64,000 nt of DNA from Rhodanobacteraceae bacterium (GTDB lineage Bacteria > Pseudomonadota > Gammaproteobacteria > Xanthomonadales > Rhodanobacteraceae): assembly GCA_003142815.1 (NCBI GenBank), contig PLNP01000036.1:49106-113105 (forward strand), in the 5' to 3' direction. Shown piece by piece: positions 36,044 through 44,132 of this stretch. The notes below the pieces were generated by a model. That model made no database searches. It saw only the letters and a list, made by a program, of their open reading frames with translations, and was not told the origin of the DNA. Every line of letters starts with the position of its first letter. The first letter of the stretch is position 1. The translations under genes and the position numbers were made by a program.

Positions 36044-37294
36044 ATGAGCAACACCCTTCTCACCTGGACCATCGTGCTGTTCGCGATCGTTGGCGTGATC
36101 GTGAGGCCCTTCAAGTGGCCTGAGGCGGTGTGGGCGACAACGGGTGCCGTGCTGCTCGTCGTGCTCGGCCTGTTGCCGCTCGACGCCGCATTGAACGCGG
36201 TCGGCAAGGGCACGGACGTCTATCTGTTCCTGATCGGCATGATGCTGCTTGCCGAGGTCGGCCACCGAGAAGGTCTGTTCGACTGGGTTGCGGTGCTTGC
36301 GGTGAATCACGCGAGGGGATCACCGACGCGATTGTTCCTGCTGGTTTATCTCGCAGGTACGGTCGTGACCATCTTCCTGTCCAACGACGCGACGGCGGTG
36401 GTGTTGACGCCAGCGGTATTGGCGGCGGCCAAAAAAGCCGATACCAACCCACTGCCGCTGCTGTTCGTGTGCGCGTTCATCGCCAACGCGGCGAGTTTCG
36501 TGCTGCCGATTTCCAATCCGGCCAACCTCGTTCTTTACGGCAATCACATGCCAGCGCTCGCAGCGTGGCTGGAACGTTTTGCGCTGCCTTCGCTGCTGTC
36601 GATCCTCGCCACCTGCGCGGCATTGCATTGGACGCAGAGGCGCGAGCTGGCGGGACGTTGCCGCGGAAACCCGGCACAGGCGAGGCTCGGCGCGAGTGGT
36701 CGCGTGGCACTCGGCGGCATCGCCATGACCGCGGTCGCATTGCTGTTGGTGTCGGCGTTCGACATCCCGCTCGGCTTGCCAACCGCCTTGCTCGGTGTCC
36801 TCACGGCGGCCGTCGTGCTGCTGCGCTCGCGCGCCTCACCCTGGTCATTACTCAAACACGTGTCGTGGAGTGCGCTGCCGCTGGTCGCTGGTTTGTTCGT
36901 TCTTGTCGAAACACTCGATCGCACCGGTCTCATCCGCGCACTCGCGAGCACGCTGGGAAAAGCCTCCGCGCAGTCGGAGATCGGCGCGGCATCCACGTCC
37001 GCGGGCCTCATCGCGCTCGCCAGCAACCTGATCAACAACCTGCCGGCCGGACTCATCGCCAACTCGACGTTCGTGCAGGCGCACGCGCCACAGCGCGTCG
37101 TGGACGCGGTGCTGATCGGCGTGGACCTCGGCCCGAATCTCTCGATCACCGGATCACTCGCGACCATCCTCTGGCTGAACGCGATACGCCGCGGAAACGA
37201 GAACGTCGACTTCTGGACGTTCCTCAAGGTCGGCGCACAGGTGATGCCGCCGGCTCTGATCCTGGCGGTGGCCGCACGCATGCTGATTCCGTAG
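36044..37294 (+). CDS. ArsB/NhaD-type (SLC13-like) inner-membrane permease
   Basis: 416 residues with about 11-12 helices. Ion-transporter superfamily features are FLSNDATAVVLTPAVLAAAK in the first half and NLINNLPAGLIANS plus GVDLGPNLSITGSLATILW in the second half, the two inverted repeats of ArsB arsenite exporters. No arsR, arsC or arsA gene is nearby, so arsenite export is not proven; another anion or Na+/H+ exchange is possible. It starts 48 bases after ndvB. Confidence 0.78.
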   Translation: MSNTLLTWTIVLFAIVGVIVRPFKWPEAVWATTGAVLLVVLGLLPLDAALNAVGKGTDVYLFLIGMMLLAEVGHREGLFDWVAVLAVNHARGSPTRLFLLVYLAGTVVTIFLSNDATAVVLTPAVLAAAKKADTNPLPLLFVCAFIANAASFVLPISNPANLVLYGNHMPALAAWLERFALPSLLSILATCAALHWTQRRELAGRCRGNPAQARLGASGRVALGGIAMTAVALLLVSAFDIPLGLPTALLGVLTAAVVLLRSRASPWSLLKHVSWSALPLVAGLFVLVETLDRTGLIRALASTLGKASAQSEIGAASTSAGLIALASNLINNLPAGLIANSTFVQAHAPQRVVDAVLIGVDLGPNLSITGSLATILWLNAIRRGNENVDFWTFLKVGAQVMPPALILAVAARMLIP

Positions 37295-37333
37295 CACCTC
37301 ACGGGGATCGCGCGGCACGCGATGTCCGGGGCG

Positions 37334-38845
37334 TTACGGATCGTCTGGCTGGGCCTCCACGGCGATGTCGTCCGCCGCGTCGGCGCCCGCCGTCCCGAGC
37401 AATCCTGCTGGCAACGCCTTCTTCACCGGCGCGCCCATCTCGGCGAGACTGTGCACCTGTAACAGCACGCTGCCTTTGCCGCCGTCGGTGAGTCGGCGCA
37501 AAGCACTCGCTTGCGCACGCTGCGCCTTGTCGAGCTGGACGCCGATCGCTTCGAGCTCCTCGACCAGCAACACGAAATTGTCGTGCAACAGCCCTGCCCG
37601 GCGCGCGATCTCGACCGCGTTCACGTTGCGACGCTCGATCCGCCACAGATGCGCGACCGTACGCAGTGTGGCCAGCAACGTGCTGGGACTGACCAGCGAT
37701 ATGTTCTTCGACAGTGCATGCGTGTAGAGGCGATCGTCGGCGCGTACGGCCTCGATGAATGCCGCTTCCACCGGCACGAACAGCAGCACGAAATCGAGCG
37801 TGCGCAGACCTTCGATCGCGCTGTAGTTGCGCACTGAAAGCTCGTCGACCTGGCGTCGCAACGAGGCCACATGTTCGCCGAGCGCGTTGATGCGGTCGCC
37901 GTCGCCCTGTGCCGAGCAGAAGCGTTCGTATGCGACCAGCGACACCTTCGCATCGATCACGATGTCCTTGTCGTCGGGCAGATGCACGATCACGTCCGGA
38001 CGCTGGCGGCCGCCCTCACCATCGCTGAAACTCGGCTGCGTCGTGTACTCCCGGCCGGACTGCAAACCGGATGCCTCGAGCACGCGTTCGAGAACCATTT
38101 CGCCCCACGCGCCTTGCGAGCGCGTGTCGCCCTTCAGCGCACGGGTCAGGTTGATCGCGTCCTCGCTGATGCGCTGGTTGAGCTGCTTCAGGGTCTGGAT
38201 TTCCTGCGCGAGCATGCCGCGCTCGCGCTGCTCGCTGGCATGGGTCTGGTTGACCGTTTCGCGGAATTCCTTGAGTTGGAGTTTGAGCGGATCGAGCAAG
38301 CCGCCGAGCTGTTGCGCGCTCTGCTCGCGAAAGCGTTCCGCCTTGTCCTCGAGGATCTTGTTGGCGAGATTCTGGAATGCCTCGCGCAGACGCTGCTCGG
38401 CCTGTTCGAGCAGTTGCAATTTTTCCGTGGCCGCCTGCGCCTGGGCCTGCGCACCGGCCTCGAGCGCCGCGTGCTGCCGGGTCAGCTCGACCAGGCGTGT
38501 CTGCGCATCGTCACGGCTGCGCCGCACGTCGCTGAGTTCATGTCCGAACCGCTCCGCCTGCGCCTGCTGCGCGGCGGCATGTGCGGATATCTTGCGCAGG
38601 TTTTGCTCGGCCAGGCTCCAATCGCGTTCGTAGCGTTCGATGCGCGCGGCCATCTCGCCGGTGCGACTGGTGGCGGCATCGCGCTGCCCGGTCAGCGTCG
38701 CCACTTCGGCGTCGCGGCTCGAACCACCGCTCGCATGCGCGCCCGCGATCCAGCGTCGCGAAGCGAGATAGAGCGCAAGCGCGCCGAGGACCAGGCCAGC
38801 CAGCGCGGCGAAGATCAACAGAACAGCAGGAGAAAGATTTTGCAC
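37334..38845 (-). CDS. rmuC: DNA recombination protein RmuC
   Basis: 503 residues. An N-terminal membrane helix (LLIFAALAGLVLGALALYLA) is followed by a long coiled coil (residues 45-200, Glu/Gln/Ala/Arg rich) and the RmuC nuclease-like domain with GAWGEMVLERVLEASGL, DVIVHLPDDKDIVIDAKVSL and YSAIEGLRTLDFVLLFVP. RmuC limits inversions between short inverted repeats in E. coli and belongs to the restriction-endonuclease-like superfamily. It is convergent with the upstream permease. The C-terminal ~60 residues are variable. Confidence 0.92.
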   Translation of the reverse strand: MQNLSPAVLLIFAALAGLVLGALALYLASRRWIAGAHASGGSSRDAEVATLTGQRDAATSRTGEMAARIERYERDWSLAEQNLRKISAHAAAQQAQAERFGHELSDVRRSRDDAQTRLVELTRQHAALEAGAQAQAQAATEKLQLLEQAEQRLREAFQNLANKILEDKAERFREQSAQQLGGLLDPLKLQLKEFRETVNQTHASEQRERGMLAQEIQTLKQLNQRISEDAINLTRALKGDTRSQGAWGEMVLERVLEASGLQSGREYTTQPSFSDGEGGRQRPDVIVHLPDDKDIVIDAKVSLVAYERFCSAQGDGDRINALGEHVASLRRQVDELSVRNYSAIEGLRTLDFVLLFVPVEAAFIEAVRADDRLYTHALSKNISLVSPSTLLATLRTVAHLWRIERRNVNAVEIARRAGLLHDNFVLLVEELEAIGVQLDKAQRAQASALRRLTDGGKGSVLLQVHSLAEMGAPVKKALPAGLLGTAGADAADDIAVEAQPDDP

Positions 38846-39125
38846 GCACGAACCCGATGCAACGACGGATCCGGATTGTGACAGCCCGCCGTCTCAGTTG
38901 CCGAGACATTTGCCCTGTTGATTCGGAACGAATTCGGATTCAGCGGCCGAATCAAACCGCCATTCTCGCCGCGGCGCCGCGAACGAGCGCGGATCGCACT
39001 CAACCCATTGGAGTGCCGGATCAACAAGGGAAGTACGCGCGACGACAAACGAAGGCGTCATCCCGGTGCAAACCGGGATGACCAATGAAATTGTTCGAGT
39101 CGCAGTGGGGCTTGGATGCCGCCGC
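38846..39125. other. intergenic region with a REP-like hairpin
   Basis: No gene is seen in these 280 bases. A perfect stem, GTCATCCCGGT at 39057-39067 with ACCGGGATGAC at 39072-39082 and a GCAA tetraloop, lies 44 bases downstream of the HiPIP gene (transcribed leftward) and can end its transcript. The arms are of the same GTCATCCCGG family as the array at 23771. Confidence 0.6.
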
Positions 39126-39464
39126 TCAAGCCTTCTTGCTGTAGCCCGAGCACCAACCCTTTGCATGCACGGACTTGCCCGGGAACAGCGCACACGGGCC
39201 ATATTCGTCGCCAGCCTTGCCTGTGTAGAGCTGGCAATTCGCGCATTCGGAGCCGGCTTTGTAGGCGGCGTTGGCGGTCGCCGTGGTGGCATTGTCCGTG
39301 TAGGCGAGCGCCTTCGCGGTCGGATCATCCGCGGTCAGGTGCGGCAGGTCGGCGGCAAAGCCGAGCCGCGGCAACAACACGGCAGCGATCGGCGCGATGG
39401 CAGCGCCGACAACGGCGAGCTTGAGAAAACGACGCCTGGCCTGATTCTGGGTTGGCTGGGACAT
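39126..39464 (-). CDS. high-potential iron-sulfur protein (HiPIP), Tat-exported
   Basis: 112 residues from the ATG at 39464. The leader has the twin-arginine signal ARRRFLKLAVVGAAIAPIAA. The mature domain has four cysteines in HiPIP spacing: CANCQLYTG, then YGPCALFPGKSVHAKGWCSGY, holding a [4Fe-4S] cluster. HiPIPs are periplasmic electron carriers between the bc1 complex and terminal oxidases or other acceptors. The gene stands alone, so its partner is unknown. Confidence 0.92.
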   Translation of the reverse strand: MSQPTQNQARRRFLKLAVVGAAIAPIAAVLLPRLGFAADLPHLTADDPTAKALAYTDNATTATANAAYKAGSECANCQLYTGKAGDEYGPCALFPGKSVHAKGWCSGYSKKA

Positions 39465-39668
39465 GATCTGATTCCTTGACGTGGGAGTGTAGGCGCGCTT
39501 GGCGCGCATCGTGTCGGCGTTGCCTTGCCGCGCGACAAGTTTAGCGCGAGCGTGGTGGATGCGCATGTGGCCACGCAGCCATGTTCACGTCACGTACGGC
39601 ATGCGCAGCCGACACGGCGCGGAGCATTCCGCCGTCAACGGCGGCCGCGTTGCGCTCCGGTATAGTAG

Positions 39669-40352
39669 GTGCTTGTTTCGCCGGCCAATTCGGGGAGAAG
39701 CGTCATCGTTATCGAAATCATCGATCGCAGCAAACTCGATAGTTGCGCACAGCAGATCGCGGCAGCCGGCCGTGATCTCGGCGCGCTCGGCTGGATGCCG
39801 GCGACCAGCAGCAACTTCTCGATGCGACTCGATGCCGCACATGCGGCCGTCACGATTTCCGGTCGCGACAAGGGCCATCTCGGCGTCGACGACATCATGG
39901 TCGTCGATCTCGAAGGCCACGCGGTCGGCACGGCTGCGCGTCCCTCAGCCGAGACCGCGCTGCACACGCAAATCTATCGCCGCTTCCCGGATGCTGGCGC
40001 CGTGCTGCACACGCATTCGCGCACGCAGACCGTCGCGTCGCGCCTGTTTGCCGAACGCGGCGTGATCCGTTTCGAAGGCTGGGAGCTGCAGAAGGCGATC
40101 GCCGGCGCCACCACCCAAGAAAGCGCGCTCGATGTGCCGGTATTCGCCAATACGCAGGACATGACCGTGCTGGTGCGCGCCATCGATGCCTGGCTTGACG
40201 AAGGCAAACCGCTGCACGGCTACTTGATCGATGGCCACGGCATCTACACATGGGGACGTGACATGCCGGAAACGCGGCGCCATCTCGAAGCGCTCGAATT
40301 CCTGCTCGGCTGTGAACTGGATCTGCTGCAACTGCGAGGCAACCGCCCATGA
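39669..40352 (+). CDS. mtnB: methylthioribulose-1-phosphate dehydratase MtnB
   Basis: Class II aldolase fold of about 213-227 residues. Metal ligands are in [14 protein letters not shown], and [12 protein letters not shown] near the N-terminus and [12 protein letters not shown] complete the MtnB pattern. It dehydrates methylthioribulose-1-phosphate in the methionine salvage pathway. The start is unclear. GTG at 39669 opens the frame, but the good GGGGAGAAG ribosome binding site lies downstream of it (39702-39710) and is followed only by GTC ATC GTT ATC GAA codons, so a rare start codon is possible. Its stop overlaps the mtnD start. Confidence 0.9.
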   Translation: MLVSPANSGRSVIVIEIIDRSKLDSCAQQIAAAGRDLGALGWMPATSSNFSMRLDAAHAAVTISGRDKGHLGVDDIMVVDLEGHAVGTAARPSAETALHTQIYRRFPDAGAVLHTHSRTQTVASRLFAERGVIRFEGWELQKAIAGATTQESALDVPVFANTQDMTVLVRAIDAWLDEGKPLHGYLIDGHGIYTWGRDMPETRRHLEALEFLLGCELDLLQLRGNRP

Positions 40353-40915
40353 GTCGACTACGCATCTATCAAGACACGCGCGCGGACGCGCCGCTCGCGA
40401 CGTACGCGCAGCACGCCGATATCGCGCGCGAACTGGGGCGCGTCGGCGTGCGTTTCGAGCAATGGGAAGCCGCACAACCAGTGGTGCCGGGCGCCAGCCA
40501 GAACAACGTCATCGCCGCGTATCGCAACGACATCGACCGCCTGATGCGCGACCACGGCTATCAATCGGTCGACGTGATCAGCTTGACGCCCGACCATCCG
40601 GATCGCGCCACATTGCGCAAGAAGTTCCTCAACGAACACACGCATTCGGAAGACGAAGTCCGGTTCTTCGTCGCCGGCTCCGGTCAGTTCACGTTGCACA
40701 TCGGGGAAAGAGTCTACGAAGTGCTTTGCGAGAGCGGCGACCTGATCGGCGTGCCCGATCGCACCCCGCACTGGTTCGACATGAGTGAATCGCCCTACTT
40801 CATCGCGATCCGCCTGTTCACCAACAAGGAAGGCTGGGTTGCCGAATTCACCGGCGCGGACATCGCCGAGCGCTTTCCGCGGATGGCGCCGCGGCCTTCG
40901 ACAAAGGCAGCCTGA
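40349..40915 (+). CDS. mtnD: acireductone dioxygenase MtnD
   Basis: 188-residue cupin. The metal-binding set is visible as [18 protein letters not shown] (His-X-His...Glu) and TPHWFDMSE (His). It oxidises acireductone to the 2-keto acid precursor of methionine plus formate (Fe form), or to other products with Ni. The ATG overlaps the mtnB stop by four bases, showing translational coupling within the methionine salvage operon. Confidence 0.95.
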   Translation: MSRLRIYQDTRADAPLATYAQHADIARELGRVGVRFEQWEAAQPVVPGASQNNVIAAYRNDIDRLMRDHGYQSVDVISLTPDHPDRATLRKKFLNEHTHSEDEVRFFVAGSGQFTLHIGERVYEVLCESGDLIGVPDRTPHWFDMSESPYFIAIRLFTNKEGWVAEFTGADIAERFPRMAPRPSTKAA

Positions 40916-40917
40916 CC

Positions 40918-41352
40918 ATGGCTTATCTTGATGAATCACTTGCGCCCGGCGAAGCGATCATCGCCCGTTTCGAATTGCACTGGACTGCGAAGTGGCGACT
41001 CATCGTGTTCCTTGTGTTGGCGATCCCGACCCTCGGCCTCGCTCTGTTCGCAGCGCTATACGAATGGCTGCGCCTGCGCGCGATCGAACAGGGCGTAACC
41101 AACCGCCGCGTCGTCCGCAAGACCGGCATCGTCAGTCGCACGACCGAGGAACTGCGTCTCGCCTCGATCGAAACGATCGATCTGCACCAAAGCACATGGG
41201 GCCGCCTGTTCGGTTTCGGCGACGTCGTGCTGACCGGCCGCGGCGAGAGTTCGATGATCTTCGCGCGCCTCGCCGCACCACTCGATGCCAAGCGTGCGAT
41301 CGAAGGTGCGTACGCTGCGAATGTCGAAGCTCCGCGCAACGGCAACGGATAG
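40918..41352 (+). CDS. PH (bPH2) domain membrane protein
   Basis: 144 residues starting two bases after the mtnD stop. A membrane hairpin (LIVFLVLAIPTLGLALFAALYEWLR, residues 24-48) is followed by a bacterial PH domain: QGVTNRRVVRKTGIVSRTTEELRLASIETIDL and WGRLFGFGDVVLTGRGES. Such proteins resemble YdbS/YdbT-like membrane PH proteins of unknown role. It is sandwiched between mtnD and mtnC, so it is probably cotranscribed with methionine salvage genes although no link is known. Confidence 0.82.
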   Translation: MAYLDESLAPGEAIIARFELHWTAKWRLIVFLVLAIPTLGLALFAALYEWLRLRAIEQGVTNRRVVRKTGIVSRTTEELRLASIETIDLHQSTWGRLFGFGDVVLTGRGESSMIFARLAAPLDAKRAIEGAYAANVEAPRNGNG

Positions 41353-41401
41353 ATCCGTAGGAAAGCAGTAGCCAACGCCTTCGGGCAAAGGAGAGCCGAT
41401 C

Positions 41402-42085
41402 ATGACCACCACCATCCTCACCGACATCGAAGGCACCACCAGCTCGATCACGTTCGTCAAGGACGTGCTTTTCCCGTACGCGCGCGAACGCCTGCCGGCG
41501 TTCGTGGTGACCCACGCCGACGAGCCCGAAGTGCAGCACTGGCTGCATGATGCGGCGAAGGAAGCGGACTTGATCTCGACCGCGCAGCAGCACGTCATCG
41601 ACCTGCTCGTCTCCTGGATCGACCAGGACCGCAAATCGACTGCGCTGAAAGCGTTGCAGGGCATGATCTGGAAGGAAGGCTACGCAGCGAAGGATTTCCG
41701 TGCGCACATCTACCCGGAAGTAGCCAAGCGCCTGCGCGCCTGGCAGATCGCCGGCAAGCGTCTGTATGTCTATTCGTCCGGCTCGGTACCTGCGCAAAAA
41801 CTCTTTTTCGGACACACCGAAGTCGGTGATCTGACGCCGCTTTTCTCCGGCTACTTCGACACCGAAACCGGCCCCAAGCGCGAAGCCGAATCGTATCGGC
41901 GCATTGCGACGGCAATCGGTGTTCCGGCGGGTGAAATCCTCTTCCTGTCCGACATCACCGAGGAACTCGATGCCGCGCGCGCAGCAGGCATGCAAACGAC
42001 CCTGCTCGCGCGCGCGCCTTCGCATTGTCCAGTGAATGGCGCGCATCCCTGCGTGGCCGACTTCGACGCGATTGAACCAGGCTGA
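41402..42085 (+). CDS. mtnC: enolase-phosphatase E1 MtnC
   Basis: 227-residue HAD-family enzyme. Start ATG has an AAAGGAGA site. The nucleophile region is [21 protein letters not shown] (D-x-E form typical of MtnC), [15 protein letters not shown] supplies the second motif, and [17 protein letters not shown] the acidic third motif. It enolises and dephosphorylates 2,3-diketo-5-methylthiopentyl-1-phosphate to acireductone, the substrate of MtnD. The last gene of the mtn operon here; mtnA and others are not in the window. Confidence 0.94.
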   Translation: MTTTILTDIEGTTSSITFVKDVLFPYARERLPAFVVTHADEPEVQHWLHDAAKEADLISTAQQHVIDLLVSWIDQDRKSTALKALQGMIWKEGYAAKDFRAHIYPEVAKRLRAWQIAGKRLYVYSSGSVPAQKLFFGHTEVGDLTPLFSGYFDTETGPKREAESYRRIATAIGVPAGEILFLSDITEELDAARAAGMQTTLLARAPSHCPVNGAHPCVADFDAIEPG

Positions 42086-42108
42086 GCAATTGCTCTCCTG
42101 ATCAGTAT

Positions 42109-42155
42109 CGAGTTTCAGCCGCGACCGAAGGGAGAAGGGAAAGAGCTGAAACTCG
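42109..42155. terminator. 11-bp inverted repeat after mtnC
   Basis: CGAGTTTCAGC (42109-42119) and GCTGAAACTCG (42145-42155) form a perfect stem around 25 bases, 24 bases after the mtnC stop. There is no T-run. Likely the 3' end of the mtn transcript, or a small repeat. The remaining gap to the next gene at 42281 shows nothing else. Confidence 0.45.
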
Positions 42156-42280
42156 TCGACAGCGCTTCCGCGCTGAAACGCGCTCCACATTTCTGTTCTA
42201 ATTCACCAAGGCGCGCGTAGACGCCTGCTGATCCATCGCATGCGCCAGCGCCGCTGCGAATCCATCCCCAACGGCACCCC

Positions 42281-43765
42281 GTGAAACAGCTCTTCCATAC
42301 ACTACTCGACGGCCTGCGCGCCGCCTTCCTGCGCCATCCGCGCGGCACTACGATGACCAGCGGCGCCGGCTTGTTCATCGCGCTGATCGCGGTGTATCTC
42401 GCCATCTCGCTCGGCATAACCTGGTTCGACGCCGGTCCCGGCCAGCTCGATCCCGCCGGCATTTCAACAGTACTGGTCGACTCGCTGCTGACCTTGATCG
42501 CTGCCTGGCTGCTGACCCGTCTCGCCCAGCGTCGCGACATCGTCTGGGGTGCGGCATCGATCCTGCTCGCGGCGACGATCGCGACGGCGGCGGTCATCCA
42601 CTGGCCGCTCGATCACATTGCCAGTGCCTTGCTGGAACACGATCACGCCCTGCTCGCGGGACTGATCAACCTGCTCTCGCGCATCTGGTGGTTTCTGGTC
42701 CTGATCGTGTTCGCGCACTGGCTGGCGCCGCGCGGCCCAGGTCGCGCACTGGTTGCCGCGCTGCTCGCCTATGCCGTTTCAGCGGCCGCCTGGTTGTGGC
42801 TGCCGGCAACGCCGCTGCTGAGTCCGGCGCACACCTCGAGCGCCGATGTGGCGGACAGCGATGCGGGCGATACAACCGCACCGGCCGACGACACGACTCC
42901 GACGACCGACAAAAGCCAGGACAACGTCGCCGCCGCGCAGCCCAGCTTCGACGCCGAGGAGGTCATGTACAACCAGCCCGCCCTGCTGGATGCGGCGCTG
43001 GCGAAACTCGCGCCGCAAACACCGGGCAAGGTGGATCTCTACGTCGTGGCGTTCGCCAGCGATGCCGAAGAGGACCTCTTCCGCAACGAGGCCGAATACG
43101 CCGAACGCCTGTTCGCGCAGCGCTTCAACGCGAACGGCCATGTGCTCGTGCTCGAAAACAACGCGGCGACCGTGGCGACGCGGCCGCTCGCGACCTGGAC
43201 CAACCTGCACCACGCGCTCGACGCGATTGCGAACAAGATGGATCCGGCCGAGGACATCCTGCTGGTCTACCTGACCACGCACGGTTCCGAGGACCATCAG
43301 CTGCTGGTCGACCTCGATCCGCTGCCGCTCGACCAGATCGAACCCGAAGATCTCGCCGACGCTCTCAAGACCGCGCCCGGTATCCGCTGGAAGGTGATCG
43401 TCGTCAACGCCTGCTATTCCGGCGGCTTCGTCGACGCGCTGCGTGACGATTCGACGATGGTGATGACGTCGGCGCGCGCGGACCGCACCTCGTTCGGCTG
43501 CAGCGTCGAGTCCGACCTGACCTACTTCGGCAAGGCCTTTCTCGTCGATGCCTTGAACAAGACGACATCGCTGCACGACGCATTCGATCTCGCGAAGCAA
43601 TCGGTCGCCACATGGGAGAACGCGGACAAGGAGGAACACTCCGAACCGCAACTCGCGACGTCGCCGAGCATCGAGGCGAAACTCGCTGCGTGGCAGAAGC
43701 AACTCCGCGCGCCGACAGCCGTGCCGTTTGCGCCAGCTATTGCTGTCGACAGCAAGCCCAAGTAA
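42281..43765 (+). CDS. membrane-anchored peptidase C13 (legumain/caspase-like) family protein
   Basis: 494 residues from a GTG at 42281. The N-terminal half has four to five membrane helices (about residues 25-50, 60-80, 90-110, 130-175). An acidic Thr/Asp linker leads to a C-terminal C13 domain. The catalytic dyad is visible: His in VYLTTHGSEDHQ near residue 332 and Cys in IVVNACYSGGFVDAL near residue 377, the HG...AC pattern of clan CD proteases. Bacterial C13 proteins are poorly known. The domain probably faces the periplasm. It is a lone gene after the mtn operon. Confidence 0.82.
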   Translation: MKQLFHTLLDGLRAAFLRHPRGTTMTSGAGLFIALIAVYLAISLGITWFDAGPGQLDPAGISTVLVDSLLTLIAAWLLTRLAQRRDIVWGAASILLAATIATAAVIHWPLDHIASALLEHDHALLAGLINLLSRIWWFLVLIVFAHWLAPRGPGRALVAALLAYAVSAAAWLWLPATPLLSPAHTSSADVADSDAGDTTAPADDTTPTTDKSQDNVAAAQPSFDAEEVMYNQPALLDAALAKLAPQTPGKVDLYVVAFASDAEEDLFRNEAEYAERLFAQRFNANGHVLVLENNAATVATRPLATWTNLHHALDAIANKMDPAEDILLVYLTTHGSEDHQLLVDLDPLPLDQIEPEDLADALKTAPGIRWKVIVVNACYSGGFVDALRDDSTMVMTSARADRTSFGCSVESDLTYFGKAFLVDALNKTTSLHDAFDLAKQSVATWENADKEEHSEPQLATSPSIEAKLAAWQKQLRAPTAVPFAPAIAVDSKPK

Positions 43766-43855
43766 GTCCGATCGGAGCGGTGTCGCAACTACTTTGAAGC
43801 CCCCCCCCAATCAGGGGAGGGAGTAAAGCGGTTGCATGCTGATCAGCCACACCGA

Positions 43856-43879
43856 TTTTTACGCGGTTTTTATACCGCG
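43856..43879 (+). promoter_or_regulatory. candidate KdpE operator upstream of the kdp operon
   Basis: Two TTTTTA half-sites start at 43856 and 43867, 11 bases apart, as direct repeats (TTTTTACGCGGTTTTTATA). This spacing suits an OmpR-family dimer such as KdpE, and the T-rich TTTTTATA core is like the E. coli kdp operator. The second half-site also sits in a CGCGGT...ACCGCG stem (43862-43879). It lies 72 bases before the first kdp gene. Recognised by resemblance only. Confidence 0.5.
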
Positions 43880-43950
43880 CTGGCCATTCCCTACGCGCTG
43901 CTTATGCGCCGACACCTAACGTGGCGACCCTGCAACCCGGGGTTCACGTC

Positions 43951-44043
43951 ATGGATATCGTCTACCTGATTCTTCTCGCCGCACTGGTCGGTCTGACCGT
44001 CGGTTATCTCTGGCTATGCGCTCGCCTGGAGGATCGCCGATGA
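43951..44043 (+). CDS. 30-residue membrane peptide at the start of the kdp operon
   Basis: ATG at 43951, 30 codons, stop overlapping the kdpF ATG (ATGA). One hydrophobic helix (YLILLAALVGLTVGYLWLCA) then a charged tail ARLEDRR. Small proteins of this kind are found directly before kdpF in pseudomonads and relatives, so it probably belongs to the KdpFABC system or its regulation. No biochemical role is known to me. Confidence 0.7.
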   Translation: MDIVYLILLAALVGLTVGYLWLCARLEDRR

Positions 44044-44132
44044 ATGCGCTCTACGCACTCGGCACACTGGTCGCGCTCGCTTTGGCCGTCTATCTGACCA
44101 TTGCCCTGCTCAAGCCGGAGTGGTTCGAATGA
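44040..44132 (+). CDS. kdpF: KdpF small subunit of the potassium-transporting ATPase
   Basis: 30 residues with one membrane helix and the conserved ending TIALLKPEWFE, which is diagnostic for KdpF. KdpF stabilises the KdpABC complex and binds lipid at the KdpA/KdpB interface. It overlaps both its upstream neighbour and kdpA by four bases, so the genes are translated in a chain. Confidence 0.92.
   Translation: MNALYALGTLVALALAVYLTIALLKPEWFE

Noticed and set aside
36044..37294. Arsenic resistance operon
   Set aside because: The permease is ArsB-like, but no arsR, arsC, arsA or arsH gene is adjacent, so the operon label is not supported.
43798..43810. C-tract followed by AATCAGGGGAGGG before kdp as a riboswitch or regulatory RNA
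   Set aside because: No supported structure; it reads as a homopolymer stretch that may also be error-prone.
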